Source: Ignavibacteriota bacterium | GTDB lineage: Bacteria > Bacteroidota > Ignavibacteria > UBA10030 > UBA6906 | Length of the DNA: 35,155 bases | Direction of reading: 5' to 3' | NCBI GenBank assembly: GCA_003157485.1 | Contig: PMJQ01000129.1 | Coordinates: forward strand, 1-35,155 | Shown: piece after piece, positions 15,460-23,783 of the stretch | How the letters are laid out: each line of letters begins with the position of its first letter | How positions within the stretch are numbered: position 1 is the first letter of the stretch | The notes under the pieces: model-generated | The model's database searches: none | Told to the model about the DNA's origin: nothing | What the model saw: the letters and a program-made list of their open reading frames with translations, nothing else | Position numbers and translations under genes: made by a program

Positions 15460-16974
15460 TTACAGCGGTTTCTTCCCTCTCATCTCCGCGTCGATTTCCC
15501 TCCCGGTCGCAACAACGAGCGGCGGAAGGTTCAGTATGTCATCGGAGGTCGTCCTGAAATTCACGATGCACGCCCGCACGGCGTATTTCCCGCCGATGAC
15601 CGCGTTCGAGGGGTACGCTTTTCCACCCGACTGAAGACGCGCAAGAAGCGCTTCGTTGAGCTTGTTCAGGTACTCCTCCCGATCCTTCCCCGCGCTCCTG
15701 AGGTCCGAGGGGACGAACCTGAACGTGGCGATGCTCAGGTTGCACGTGAGGGGTTCTATCTCCGGATATGACGCGAGCGACCGGAAAAGCTCCGCGGCGA
15801 GCGAGCAGTCCTCCCTGATCATCTTCTCATACCCATCCCGTCCCGCCTGCCTGAGCGCGAGCCAGACTTTGAGAGCCCTGAATCCGCGGGAGTTCTGCAT
15901 GCCGAGCTCGTAGAAATTCGTGAGCCCTTCACCGGCATGCTCGTCGAATCTGTAGTACTCCGGATGATAGCTGAACGCGTCAATGAGCATCTTCGGATCA
16001 CGGACGAGCGCGCATCCCGCCTCGAGAGGGGCGTAAAGCCATTTGTGTGGGTCGACAGCTACTGAATCCGCCTCAGAGAGTGCTTTCAGGTCCGCGGATG
16101 CCTCCGGAAGCGCCGCCGCGAATCCGCCGTACGCTCCGTCCACGTGGAACCAGAGGTTATGTTCCCGGCAGATCGCCCCGATCTCCCGGAGAGGGTCAGT
16201 CGCCCCGGTGCTCACCGTCCCTGCCGCCCCCACCACGATGAGCGGCGTCATCCCTTCGCTGACGTCCGCGCGTATCTGTGCACGCAGCGCCTCCGGGGCC
16301 ATACGCTGGTCCGGGCCTGCGGGGATCCACCCGATCGCATTGTGTCCGAGCCCGAAAAGGTCCGCCGCCTTGTTTATCCACGTGTGTGTCTCGCTTGAAC
16401 AGTAGACCCTCAATCGATGCGACTCCCCTTTTGCCGCCCCCTCTTTCCGCACGTCCCAGGGGACTTTTGCCTTCCGCGCCGCGAGGAAGCAGACAAAATT
16501 CGCCATGTTCCCGCCGCTCACAAGTATCCCTCCGCATGTGGTCGGATACCCGATCATCTCCGCGATCCACCGCACGGTTTGCCGCTCCATCTCTGTGGCG
16601 ACGGGGGAGAGATCGTATGCCCCGACGTTGGGGTTCACCGCGGATGCGAGGAAGTCGCCGAGCATTCCCACCGGGGCGGCGGGGGATGTGATGTATCCCC
16701 AGAACCGGGGATGACCATTGAAGAGAGAATGGTCGAAGAGAAGCCCCGATGCCTCCTCGAGAAGATCTCCGGCCGGCTCCCCCGTGCGCGGGAGGGGGGC
16801 GTTTCCGAGAAGCGACCGGATCTGCGTCGGACGTTCCCCCCGCGTGACCGGGTTCGAACGGTCCTGTATCCAGTCGAGGAATTGCCCGATCCGGTCGACA
16901 AGCGCATGGCCGGCGCGCCGGAATTCATCGGGACTCATGTCAAGTGCCGCATGGCGGCGCAGTGTCTCCTTCAT
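15460..16974 (-). CDS. PLP-dependent group II (aromatic-L-amino-acid-type) decarboxylase
   Basis: This encodes 504 residues, a usual length for the AADC/tyrosine/glutamate decarboxylase group. Key residues are visible: DPHKW with the PLP-binding Lys311, HVDGAYGG with Asp279 that contacts the pyridine nitrogen, and His197 in SSETHTW that stacks on the cofactor. A GHPRFWGYITSP segment near residue 87 is typical of the substrate side. It would convert an aromatic amino acid to its amine plus CO2 in the cytoplasm; the exact substrate (Tyr, Trp, Phe or other) is unknown. The ATG at 16974 has AAGGAGGTGACG directly upstream, which decides the start although the frame stays open to 17139. A TTGTTT/TACATT promoter lies just upstream. 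Confidence 0.92.
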   Translation of the reverse strand: MKETLRRHAALDMSPDEFRRAGHALVDRIGQFLDWIQDRSNPVTRGERPTQIRSLLGNAPLPRTGEPAGDLLEEASGLLFDHSLFNGHPRFWGYITSPAAPVGMLGDFLASAVNPNVGAYDLSPVATEMERQTVRWIAEMIGYPTTCGGILVSGGNMANFVCFLAARKAKVPWDVRKEGAAKGESHRLRVYCSSETHTWINKAADLFGLGHNAIGWIPAGPDQRMAPEALRAQIRADVSEGMTPLIVVGAAGTVSTGATDPLREIGAICREHNLWFHVDGAYGGFAAALPEASADLKALSEADSVAVDPHKWLYAPLEAGCALVRDPKMLIDAFSYHPEYYRFDEHAGEGLTNFYELGMQNSRGFRALKVWLALRQAGRDGYEKMIREDCSLAAELFRSLASYPEIEPLTCNLSIATFRFVPSDLRSAGKDREEYLNKLNEALLARLQSGGKAYPSNAVIGGKYAVRACIVNFRTTSDDILNLPPLVVATGREIDAEMRGKKPL

Positions 16975-16998
16975 CGTCACCTCCTTGAGGGGTCGGGT

Positions 16999-17027
16999 AA
17001 TGTATGCTCGTGTGTTCATAAAAACAA
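16999..17027 (-). promoter_or_regulatory. sigma70-like promoter of the decarboxylase gene
   Basis: On the minus strand TTGTTT (17027-17022) and TACATT (17004-16999) are separated by 17 bp. The transcript would start near 16992 and carry the AAGGAGG ribosome site as a short leader. Confidence 0.5.
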
Positions 17028-17044
17028 GCGGGAATCGTTTTCTG

Positions 17045-17073
17045 TTGTCCCTTTCAGGATTCGTCTCTATATT
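17045..17073 (+). promoter_or_regulatory. sigma70-like promoter of the thioesterase/reductase pair
   Basis: TTGTCC (17045-17050) and TATATT (17068-17073) are 17 bp apart on the plus strand, about 60 bp before the thioesterase start. It is divergent from the decarboxylase promoter. Confidence 0.45.
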
Positions 17074-17132
17074 CTCCTGCTTTGTTGCATGAAGCGAGCT
17101 TCTGGAAAACCGAACAACCGGAATAGACGAAC

Positions 17133-17585
17133 ATGACATTCCCTCCGAACCTGGAGGAGGAGTTCAGCCGTCTCCAGGAGATGCTCGGAGCCGCGGCCGT
17201 TTTCCCGCCTCCCTGTTTTGTCACGATGAACGCGGAATTCACCGCATACGAATCCCGCTCATCGCTCACCGTGACGTTTCCCGTCACCGAGAACATTCTC
17301 AATCCGGTGGGGGCGATGCAGGGTGGGTTCATCACCGCGGCGATGGACAACGTGATGGGCCCTCTCAGCTATCTTGCAATGAGGAGTCCGGCATCGACGC
17401 TTGATATCCACACGCAGTTCGTCCGCGCTGTGCCGATGGGCGACACGCTGACTGTGACGGCGCGCGTCCTCTCCATGGGACCCGTCACGCTCGTCATGAG
17501 CGCCGAGGCCCGGAACGCCCGCGGAAAGCTCGTTGCCACGGCGACGGCCAATGCGATCGCCGTGGGGAAGGCGGCCCGGAAGTGA
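17133..17585 (+). CDS. PaaI-type hotdog-fold acyl-CoA thioesterase
   Basis: This encodes 150 residues with a PaaI/4HBT hotdog core. The region NPVGAMQGGFITAAMDN (about residues 52-69) carries the H/N-G-G-x3-A-x-D-type active-site helix, with Gln-Gly-Gly and Asp present. It is followed by strands ending in VATATANAIAV. Such enzymes hydrolyse acyl- or aryl-CoA thioesters in the cytoplasm, often clearing dead-end CoA esters. The substrate is unknown. The gene is followed at once by the reductase-family gene; if the alternative GTG of that gene is used, the two overlap by four bases (GTGA), so they form an operon. The ribosome site is weak. Confidence 0.85.
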   Translation: MTFPPNLEEEFSRLQEMLGAAAVFPPPCFVTMNAEFTAYESRSSLTVTFPVTENILNPVGAMQGGFITAAMDNVMGPLSYLAMRSPASTLDIHTQFVRAVPMGDTLTVTARVLSMGPVTLVMSAEARNARGKLVATATANAIAVGKAARK

Positions 17586-17602
17586 GTGAAGGGGCGCGGC
17601 CC

Positions 17603-18757
17603 ATGTATGACGTGGCTGTCGTCGGGGCGGGGCCCTCAGGCGGATATTCCGCGTACCTGATGGCGAAACAGGGATTGCGCGTTCTTCTCTGTGACCGCGC
17701 CGCGTTCCCCCGGGAGAAGACGTGCGGCGGAGGGATATCGCAGAAGACAGTGGATCTGCTGGAGTTCGATATTTCGTCCGTGGTGGAGAGACGCCTCCGT
17801 GGAGCCTGGCTCACGTACAGAAACCGGGATACCGTCGTGAAGGATCTCGGCTCGCGGAGCGGCGTGGCCGTCCTCAGGTCCCGGTTCGACGGTCTGATCA
17901 TCGGGAAGGCGCAGGAGGCGGGTGCGGAATTCCGCCCGTCGTGTTCGTTTGAAAGCGCTCGGAGGGAAGGGGACACCGTCGAGCTCACGACGTCCGGGGG
18001 GACGTTTCGGGCGAAGTACCTGATCGGGGCCGACGGAGTGTTCAGCAGGGTCCGCTCGTCTCTGTTCGGGAGGGACGTCGTGACGTACGCCCCCGCCGTC
18101 GAGGCGTGGATCTATGTCCCGCACTCCGTTATCGACGGGTACGAAGACCGGGTGCTCTTCGATTTCGGCGGCATGCCGGGCGGTTACGGCTGGATATTCC
18201 CCAAAGCCGACCATCTCAATGTCGGCGTTTTTTCGATATTCGGTTCCGCCGACATCAACGCCGACCTGAGACGGTTCATCGGCATGTACGCTTCGCTCGC
18301 GAAGCACGATGCGATCGAGTTCCGCGGTTACGCCATTCCGATCGGGAACCGGAAAGATTGGTATCAGGAAGGGAACGTCTGGCTCATCGGGGATGCCGCG
18401 GGATTTGCCGAGTCGTTCTACGGTGAAGGGATCTACTTCGGGCTCAGGAGCGCGGTCGTCGCGGCTGCCGCGATGCGGGAAACGTTCGATCGGCCGCGTG
18501 AGCGCGTCTACCCGGAGATGCTGAAAAAAGAGCTCGTGACCGACCTCCGGTATTCCGGGCTCAACGCCCGGCTCTTCTTCTCATTCCAGAAATTCGGGTT
18601 TTACAGGATGGTCCGCCGCACGTACGTGAACCGGCTCTTCGCGGGGCTCATAAGCGGAGAGGTGGGACACCGGGAGTGCTTCTACAAAACGCTTGCAACG
18701 CTTCCGTACTGGCTTACCGCCGGGGGTACCCTCGAGCGCTCATCGAGCGAATTCTGA
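17603..18757 (+). CDS. geranylgeranyl-reductase-family FAD-dependent oxidoreductase
   Basis: This encodes 384 residues from ATG 17603. An N-terminal Rossmann dinucleotide motif (VVGAGPSGG, residues 6-14) is followed by CDRAAFPREKTCGGGIS, the Cys-Gly-Gly-Gly pattern of geranylgeranyl reductases. Next come IGADGVFSRVR, GGYGWIFPKAD and GDAAGFAESFYGEGI, the second FAD-binding region. These enzymes reduce isoprenoid double bonds of archaeal-type lipids, chlorophyll side chains or quinone tails; in a non-phototroph a menaquinone or terpenoid substrate is more likely, but this is inference. The frame can begin at GTG 17582, overlapping the thioesterase stop; I prefer the ATG because AAGGGG lies eight bases upstream and the Rossmann strand starts at once. 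It converges on the permease gene 22 bp away. Confidence 0.87.
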   Translation: MYDVAVVGAGPSGGYSAYLMAKQGLRVLLCDRAAFPREKTCGGGISQKTVDLLEFDISSVVERRLRGAWLTYRNRDTVVKDLGSRSGVAVLRSRFDGLIIGKAQEAGAEFRPSCSFESARREGDTVELTTSGGTFRAKYLIGADGVFSRVRSSLFGRDVVTYAPAVEAWIYVPHSVIDGYEDRVLFDFGGMPGGYGWIFPKADHLNVGVFSIFGSADINADLRRFIGMYASLAKHDAIEFRGYAIPIGNRKDWYQEGNVWLIGDAAGFAESFYGEGIYFGLRSAVVAAAAMRETFDRPRERVYPEMLKKELVTDLRYSGLNARLFFSFQKFGFYRMVRRTYVNRLFAGLISGEVGHRECFYKTLATLPYWLTAGGTLERSSSEF

Positions 18758-18779
18758 TCTCCCCGCCGTCCTGCGCTTC

Positions 18780-20333
18780 TCACGCTGCAGTCACCTGCCG
18801 CCATCTTCCCCCGAACGCCGCAAGAAGGAGCACTATTCCCGCGATTGTAAACGCAATCGGGGTCCCCGCGGACACCGCCGCATCCGTCGTCGCAAGGAAG
18901 TCTATCGCCGGAATGTGATGGAGCGGTCCGATGTACCAGAATGCGACGTAGATCGCTTCGAACGTCTTGCTTGTGCCGCTCCACACCCCGAGCGCGAGCG
19001 CGAGTGAGGGGATGAAGAATGCCCCTGCCGCAACGCCGAGGAAACCCGCGGTGTCTCCGCTGATCGCCAGTCTCAGGAGTATCCCCGACGCAAAGAACAG
19101 TGCCACGGCGAACCCGGCTCCCCATGTCGCAGGGATCTGGCGGCCCAGGGGGCGCGGGGCGGAGAAGAGTATGCTCCCCGTGCGGAACCGTTTCTCCCTC
19201 GTTCCCATCCCCGACCAAAGGAGCGCCGGCCAGATCATCACGAACGGGTATATGTCTGCGCGCGCGGTTACGGGGTCCCCGCTCACGGAGGCGATCCAGA
19301 GTCCCAGTCCGACGATATACCACCACCAGCCGAGCCCCTGCACCATCAGGCGGAGTTCGGCGACAAGCATGCGGCCGGACACGAACGGGCGGAGAAGCGC
19401 CTCGAAGGGGAACAGTATCCATTCGGGGAGTCTCTGGAGGGGTGTGCCGCCGATCCTCCCGAGGAGTTTCTTTAACCTCCCCTGGTGCGCGGCAGCTCCC
19501 TTCGAAGAGAACCTGTCAAAGAGAAGAGCGGCGATCAGCGCGAGCGCCAGCCCGTAACCGATGGGGAAGGCCCTGCTCCCGAGTGTTTCTTTTGTCCATG
19601 TGAAACCCCGCCACACAAACGGCTGCGGATTAGCCGCCACCTTCCCGCCCCCACCGATCGAGAACTCTCCGTCATAGGCGGGCATGGTTGTTCGCACGTC
19701 TGCCTGTATGTTTTGCATTGCGACGTGCAATCCGAACACGTCGGTGGCCGGCAGGTGCGTCTCCATCGGCACGACGATGAGCGCCGTGTATGCAAAAAAG
19801 AAGAGTATGTTGCCGAATCCCCCCCGGAGAAACTTCACGCTTTCGAAGAATACGGCGGTCCCCGAGATGAAGAACATCGCGGGGAGTGCAATGGTGACGA
19901 AGGGCAAGACGAGTGCGGGTATGTCGAGATCCCGGCCGCGGAAGAGCTGCAGGAGGACGGCGGCAACTGCCATGATGCCGGTGACGATCGACAGCACGGC
20001 GAAATTGCTGAGGAGCTTCCCGATCATGTACAGTGCCGTGCTCATCGGTGTCCCCGCGAGTATCTGCCCCACCCCCGTGTTCCTGTCCCGCTCGATCGCG
20101 TTTTTGACGATATAAAACCCGACAAGCCCGACGAACGTGACCGTGCAGACCGCCACCATGAACCCGGTCCATGCGGAGTTTGCCACCGGCTGGCAGTTTC
20201 CCATCCGGACGCTGATCGTGCCGTCCTTGACGAGGTATCCCAGGTAGAGCGTTGCGGCGATCGTCACGAGAAAGCTGTAACTTCGCGTCCGTTCGCGTAT
20301 GTCGGCCTTCATGAGCTCGAGGAGAGTTCTCAC
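18780..20333 (-). CDS. ABC-2 type transporter permease
   Basis: This encodes 517 residues with about twelve hydrophobic segments in two halves (about 20-270 and 320-510), the pattern of large ABC-2 family permeases. A periplasmic Gly-rich stretch lies near 195-235. It starts with GTG at 20333, and the start overlaps the stop of the ATPase gene (20330) by four bases, so the two are translationally coupled and form one exporter. No substrate-binding protein gene is adjacent, which fits export rather than import. Substrate unknown; related pairs move drugs, peptides, lipids or sodium. Confidence 0.85.
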   Translation of the reverse strand: MRTLLELMKADIRERTRSYSFLVTIAATLYLGYLVKDGTISVRMGNCQPVANSAWTGFMVAVCTVTFVGLVGFYIVKNAIERDRNTGVGQILAGTPMSTALYMIGKLLSNFAVLSIVTGIMAVAAVLLQLFRGRDLDIPALVLPFVTIALPAMFFISGTAVFFESVKFLRGGFGNILFFFAYTALIVVPMETHLPATDVFGLHVAMQNIQADVRTTMPAYDGEFSIGGGGKVAANPQPFVWRGFTWTKETLGSRAFPIGYGLALALIAALLFDRFSSKGAAAHQGRLKKLLGRIGGTPLQRLPEWILFPFEALLRPFVSGRMLVAELRLMVQGLGWWWYIVGLGLWIASVSGDPVTARADIYPFVMIWPALLWSGMGTREKRFRTGSILFSAPRPLGRQIPATWGAGFAVALFFASGILLRLAISGDTAGFLGVAAGAFFIPSLALALGVWSGTSKTFEAIYVAFWYIGPLHHIPAIDFLATTDAAVSAGTPIAFTIAGIVLLLAAFGGRWRQVTAA

Positions 20334-21214
20334 GGGTGCCCTTCCCCCCGTGCGCCAGACACGAGGTGGAGATACGCGTCTTCAAGCGATGGATCCACCT
20401 GCCGGGCACCGGGGGCGGGGATCCCGGGTGAAATCAGCCGGCAGAGGACCCCTTCGGTCCTTCTGAGCGTCCCGCTCACGAGGAATCGGGAGCGGACCGC
20501 GACGAGTTCGCTGCTCGGCACGACCCATTCCCAGACTCGTCCCCGCATGGTGGCAAGGAGTTCTTCGGGGCCTGCATGAACAACGAGTTGTCCTTTGACG
20601 ATGACGGCGATGTTCGTTGCCACCGCTTCGACGTCCGACACGATGTGCGTGGAGAGTATGACGATCCTCTCCCCCGAGAGGTCGGAGAGGAGATTCCTGA
20701 ACCTGACCCGTTCCTCGGGGTCCAGGCCCGCGGTCGGCTCGTCCACGATCAACAGCTGGGGGTCGTTCAGGAGCGCTTGCGCGATCCCGACCCGCTGGCG
20801 CATGCCTCCGGAAAACCCTCCCAACCGCTGGTTCCGTTCCCCGTCGAGGTTGACGGTCAGGAGGAGCTCGTCGATCCGTGTCCGCGCCGTCCGTGAGTCA
20901 AGCCCCTTCGCCGCCGCGATGTAGTTCAGGAACTCCACCGGGGTCAGGTTCGGATATATTCCGAAATCCTGCGGAAGGTACCCGAGGACCCTGCGGAGTC
21001 CGTCGGGCGAGCGGACGATATCGTCGCCGTTCCATATGACGTTTCCCCCTGTGGGTTTCGAGATCGTCGCGAGTATCCGCATGAGCGTCGATTTCCCCGC
21101 GCCGTTCGGCCCGAGGAGGCCGGTGACGCCCGGGGAGAGCGTGAGGGAAAACTCCCTGAGCCCCCAGACATCACGGGAATATCGCTTGCTTACATCTTGT
21201 ATTATCAGGTTCAT
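20330..21214 (-). CDS. ABC transporter ATP-binding protein
   Basis: This encodes 294 residues, with all nucleotide-binding motifs: Walker A GPNGAGKS (35-42), Q-loop in LPQDFGIYP (Gln82), signature FSGGMRQR (134-141), Walker B LLIVDEPT (154-161) and switch His190 in LSTH. A C-terminal extension of about 90 residues follows, as in the CcmA/drug-export (ABC-2 partner) subgroup. It powers the permease encoded immediately downstream. ATG 21214 has AGAGAG upstream; a further 14 codons of open frame to 21256 are unlikely to be used. The upstream 110 bp separate it from a broken gene on the other strand. Confidence 0.93.
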   Translation of the reverse strand: MNLIIQDVSKRYSRDVWGLREFSLTLSPGVTGLLGPNGAGKSTLMRILATISKPTGGNVIWNGDDIVRSPDGLRRVLGYLPQDFGIYPNLTPVEFLNYIAAAKGLDSRTARTRIDELLLTVNLDGERNQRLGGFSGGMRQRVGIAQALLNDPQLLIVDEPTAGLDPEERVRFRNLLSDLSGERIVILSTHIVSDVEAVATNIAVIVKGQLVVHAGPEELLATMRGRVWEWVVPSSELVAVRSRFLVSGTLRRTEGVLCRLISPGIPAPGARQVDPSLEDAYLHLVSGARGEGHP

Positions 21215-21327
21215 TGTCTCTCTTGAGTGACAAAATAGTGCATTTTGTTCAAACACACCACCGGCGTTCGTTGTGACTTCCCGGAAAATTCTGTACGTTG
21301 AGCGGGGGCATCAGGTTCATTGAGTGA

Positions 21328-21555
21328 AATTGGCCGGCCTTCTTTGTCGCACGAACGGACGGAGAGGGCTTTTTCATCATCGCCATTCCCGGGTTCATTG
21401 CGGGGATCGGGCTTCTGAGAATGAAGTCGTGGGCGAGGATCATCGCGATCGTCGTCGGCTGCCTGAATCTGATTCATGTGCCGTTCGGTACGGCGCTCGG
21501 CGTCTACACGCTGTGGGTGCTCCTGAAGGATGAATCGCGGTCGCTCCTTTCATAA
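21328..21555 (+). pseudogene. 5'-truncated membrane-protein gene remnant
   Basis: A frame closed by TAA at 21553 encodes a C-terminal end like that of a common small bacterial membrane family: PGFIAGIGLLRMKSWARI, then LNLIHVPFGTALGVYTLW and a short polar tail. Reading upstream the frame stops at 21325 (TGA), and the expected N-terminal half with its first membrane helices is missing. No start codon with a ribosome site exists in frame. I read this as a deletion remnant; a sequencing frameshift upstream is the alternative. Confidence 0.6.
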
Positions 21556-21592
21556 CCGGCCGGTCATAGTATTCTACGGAAATGGAGGCGTA

Positions 21593-21812
21593 ATGATGCG
21601 TCGCGTGCTCGTCTTTGCCCTGCTGTGTGCGGGGATGGCAGACGCCCAGGTCGGGGATCTTTTCGCCGTCCAGCGGGATGAAGTGTATGGCGCACTTGAA
21701 GAGTGGCTGGGGATCACGATAAGGCGCTGAAGGCGCAGGGAGACCACGTATGGCCGACGAAAGGAAAGCATTCCAGGACTACTACACTGATGCCCTGAGC
21801 CCCAGACATTGA
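21593..21812 (+). pseudogene. decayed short secreted-protein gene with frameshifts
   Basis: A good start exists (GGAGG then ATGATG at 21593/21596) followed by a signal peptide (RRVLVFALLCAGMADAQ) and about 25 more residues ending at 21730. Sensible reading then moves to the next frame (DHDKALKAQGDHVW) and to a third (MADERKAFQDYYTDALS) before a stop at 21812. Together they read like one small periplasmic protein broken by two frameshifts. No family recognised; assembly error is possible. Confidence 0.4.
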
Positions 21813-21858
21813 GATTGCAGCGTCGATCGCGAAGTCCGGGCCGGCGCGGGTTCACAAC

Positions 21859-23586
21859 TTACATCTTTTCACCTTCCCTTTTGAGAACGGCAATTGCTTC
21901 CTGGCTTCCTCGTGATGCTGCCACCCTGTAGTACCTGAGTGCCTCCCGCGTTCGTCCGATGTCGAGATAAAGCTCGCCAAGACAGACATACGGGCCCGGG
22001 GATTCGGGGACGAGTTCCATCGCCCGGTTGAACTGCTTCATCGCTTCGCCTTTCCAGTATCCCGGGGGCCCCTTGAGTATCATCCACGAGCACTGGAGAC
22101 CCGCCGCGCAATACGACTCGGCGAGCCGGAGAGTCTTCTTCGCGTGTCGTTTGGTCGCGGGGGCGTCTCCGAGTATCGTCGTCATCCAGTTCCCCTCCCG
22201 TCCGATGAGACATCTGTCGAACACCAGCACAACACGAGGGAGCAATCCGGACTGAAGATAGGTTTGCTCGATTGTCCAGTACATCTGTGGGAAGGCAATG
22301 GGGGGGAGAGACATGACGCGGTCGAACCAGAATATGGCCCGCGCGGTGTCCCCTCGATCCCTGTATGCCTCACCGAGGAAATAAGCCGCGAGAGCGCTTC
22401 CCGGCCTTTTCCGGACCGCCTCTGTGAGCCATCCGGGGATGGCATCCGCACTGCCCCCGGGCGCGGGAGGCCGGTTGAAGAGCGCGAGTGAGACGTCATT
22501 ATCGGGGAGCTGTCCCAGGGCGTACTCCCGTATCTCCGGGGGGAATCTCACGCAGGAGAAAAACGGCGCGGTCCCGAGTCTGCACGCCTCCAGGTACTCC
22601 TCCCTGGCGCTTCCGGTATCCCCCTCTTCCGCATAAAGTCTCGCTTTCAGAATGTGGGCATCAGCGTACGTGGAATCTATTTCGAGCGCTCTCGACGCGA
22701 ATTCCATTGCGATCGCCGGGTGGTACAGTGAAGCCGCATTCAGGACGGCGCGGATCGCGGGCTTGAGGAACGCGGGAGCATCCCTTCGAAGAAATGCAAT
22801 CCGTCCCAGGAGCCGTCGTTCGGCGGCGTCGTCCAGATAGTGATATGCGAGCTGGAGATACTCCCGTGCCGTCGTGAGTCCCAGCCGGGCCGCGTTCTCG
22901 TAGCACGCGTATGCGAATGCAATGTTGACCGTGTCGTAGTAGACTTCGCCCAGCGTCAGATACACTGATCCGATTGACGAATCGATGGAGACGGATTTGT
23001 TCAACGCGATGAGCGCATCGGCCGGGCGATTCCTCCTGAAGAGCGAACACCCCAGTCCGTACAATGACTCCGCGGAACGGGGCTCGAGCGCGATTGCCGC
23101 TTCGAATTGTGCCGTCGCCTTTGCGAACATCGTGTCGGACGGACCGGACTGCCCCAGTCCCAGGTAGATGCGCCCAAGCGTCCTTTTCGCATCGGGGTCG
23201 CCCGGGTTCAGCGCGACCGCTCTGGCGGCATGGGATTCCGCCTCTCTCAGTGTATCGGGAATGCTCACTCTCGGGAAACTGTCCAGGGGAATGGTGATGT
23301 CGGTGAGCGCGGCGCCGTACGGACCGGGGTCCGACCACGACAGGTTGCGGTAGTTTATCTCCCGGAGCATGACCCGGTCGACGAGCGACCTGGCGAGCCG
23401 GGCGTGAAGTGCCGCGTCGTCGGGTGTCGCAACGAGCTCATCCCTGCACCGGAAAATGACTGAATCAAGATCCCGCTCCTGCGAGGCGGCGGAGAATGTG
23501 CGCGGCGGTGGATCGCCGGCACATCCGCAGAAGAGAAGCACCCAGACGCCGAGAGCCGGGAGGAGAGGTGCGGATCGCAGGATCAT
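21859..23586 (-). CDS. TPR-repeat lipoprotein
   Basis: This encodes 575 residues. The N-terminus is a lipoprotein signal with a Leu-Phe-Cys-Gly-Cys lipobox (lipidated Cys22). Most of the rest is made of tetratricopeptide repeats, clearest at about residues 120-270, 300-345, 385-420 and 505-565, with unusual insertions between blocks. TPR lipoproteins act as scaffolds for envelope complexes; the partner is unknown. It is divergent from the NfeD-like/flotillin pair, and the shared 197-bp region has two mirror-image promoters and a 12-bp perfect dyad, so the two units may be co-regulated. GGAAG lies before the ATG. Confidence 0.82.
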   Translation of the reverse strand: MILRSAPLLPALGVWVLLFCGCAGDPPPRTFSAASQERDLDSVIFRCRDELVATPDDAALHARLARSLVDRVMLREINYRNLSWSDPGPYGAALTDITIPLDSFPRVSIPDTLREAESHAARAVALNPGDPDAKRTLGRIYLGLGQSGPSDTMFAKATAQFEAAIALEPRSAESLYGLGCSLFRRNRPADALIALNKSVSIDSSIGSVYLTLGEVYYDTVNIAFAYACYENAARLGLTTAREYLQLAYHYLDDAAERRLLGRIAFLRRDAPAFLKPAIRAVLNAASLYHPAIAMEFASRALEIDSTYADAHILKARLYAEEGDTGSAREEYLEACRLGTAPFFSCVRFPPEIREYALGQLPDNDVSLALFNRPPAPGGSADAIPGWLTEAVRKRPGSALAAYFLGEAYRDRGDTARAIFWFDRVMSLPPIAFPQMYWTIEQTYLQSGLLPRVVLVFDRCLIGREGNWMTTILGDAPATKRHAKKTLRLAESYCAAGLQCSWMILKGPPGYWKGEAMKQFNRAMELVPESPGPYVCLGELYLDIGRTREALRYYRVAASRGSQEAIAVLKREGEKM

Positions 23587-23631
23587 TCGTCATTGCTTCC
23601 GGGCAGTGAATTCGGGTGTTCTCATCCTGTT

Positions 23632-23660
23632 AATGTACAAATCGCCGTCTGATTCGGCAA
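23632..23660 (-). promoter_or_regulatory. promoter candidate of the TPR lipoprotein gene
   Basis: On the minus strand TTGCCG (23660-23655) and TACATT (23637-23632) are 17 bp apart. The large dyad at 23639-23671 covers the whole spacer and the -35, so a protein bound there would block this promoter. Confidence 0.4.
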
Positions 23661-23671
23661 GACGGCGATTT
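23639..23671. promoter_or_regulatory. perfect 12-bp inverted repeat (operator or hairpin) between divergent genes
   Basis: AAATCGCCGTCT (23639-23650) and AGACGGCGATTT (23660-23671) are perfect complements around a nine-base centre. TTTT follows on the plus strand, like a terminator, but no plus-strand gene ends here. It lies inside the minus-strand promoter and about 10 bp upstream of the plus-strand -35, so an operator is the likelier role. GCAAGACG (23657-23664) can also pair with CGTCTTGC (23678-23685), an alternative fold. Confidence 0.55.
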
Positions 23672-23681
23672 TGGGCTCGTC

Positions 23682-23710
23682 TTGCAATCCACGCCGCCAG
23701 GATGTACATT
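23682..23710 (+). promoter_or_regulatory. promoter candidate of the NfeD-like/flotillin operon
   Basis: TTGCAA (23682-23687) and TACATT (23705-23710) are 17 bp apart, about 75 bp before the GTG start at 23784. The -10 hexamer is identical to that of the divergent promoter. Confidence 0.45.
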
Positions 23711-23783
23711 CTGACAGTACCTTCTTGCTGTCCTTTCCCTTCTCCTGCAGTCCGCATTTTGTTCAATAGCCGGGAGGCCCCAC

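Noticed and set aside
23639-23672. Hairpin plus TTTT read as an intrinsic terminator
   Set aside because: No plus-strand gene ends upstream of it; both flanking genes start away from it, so an operator fits better.
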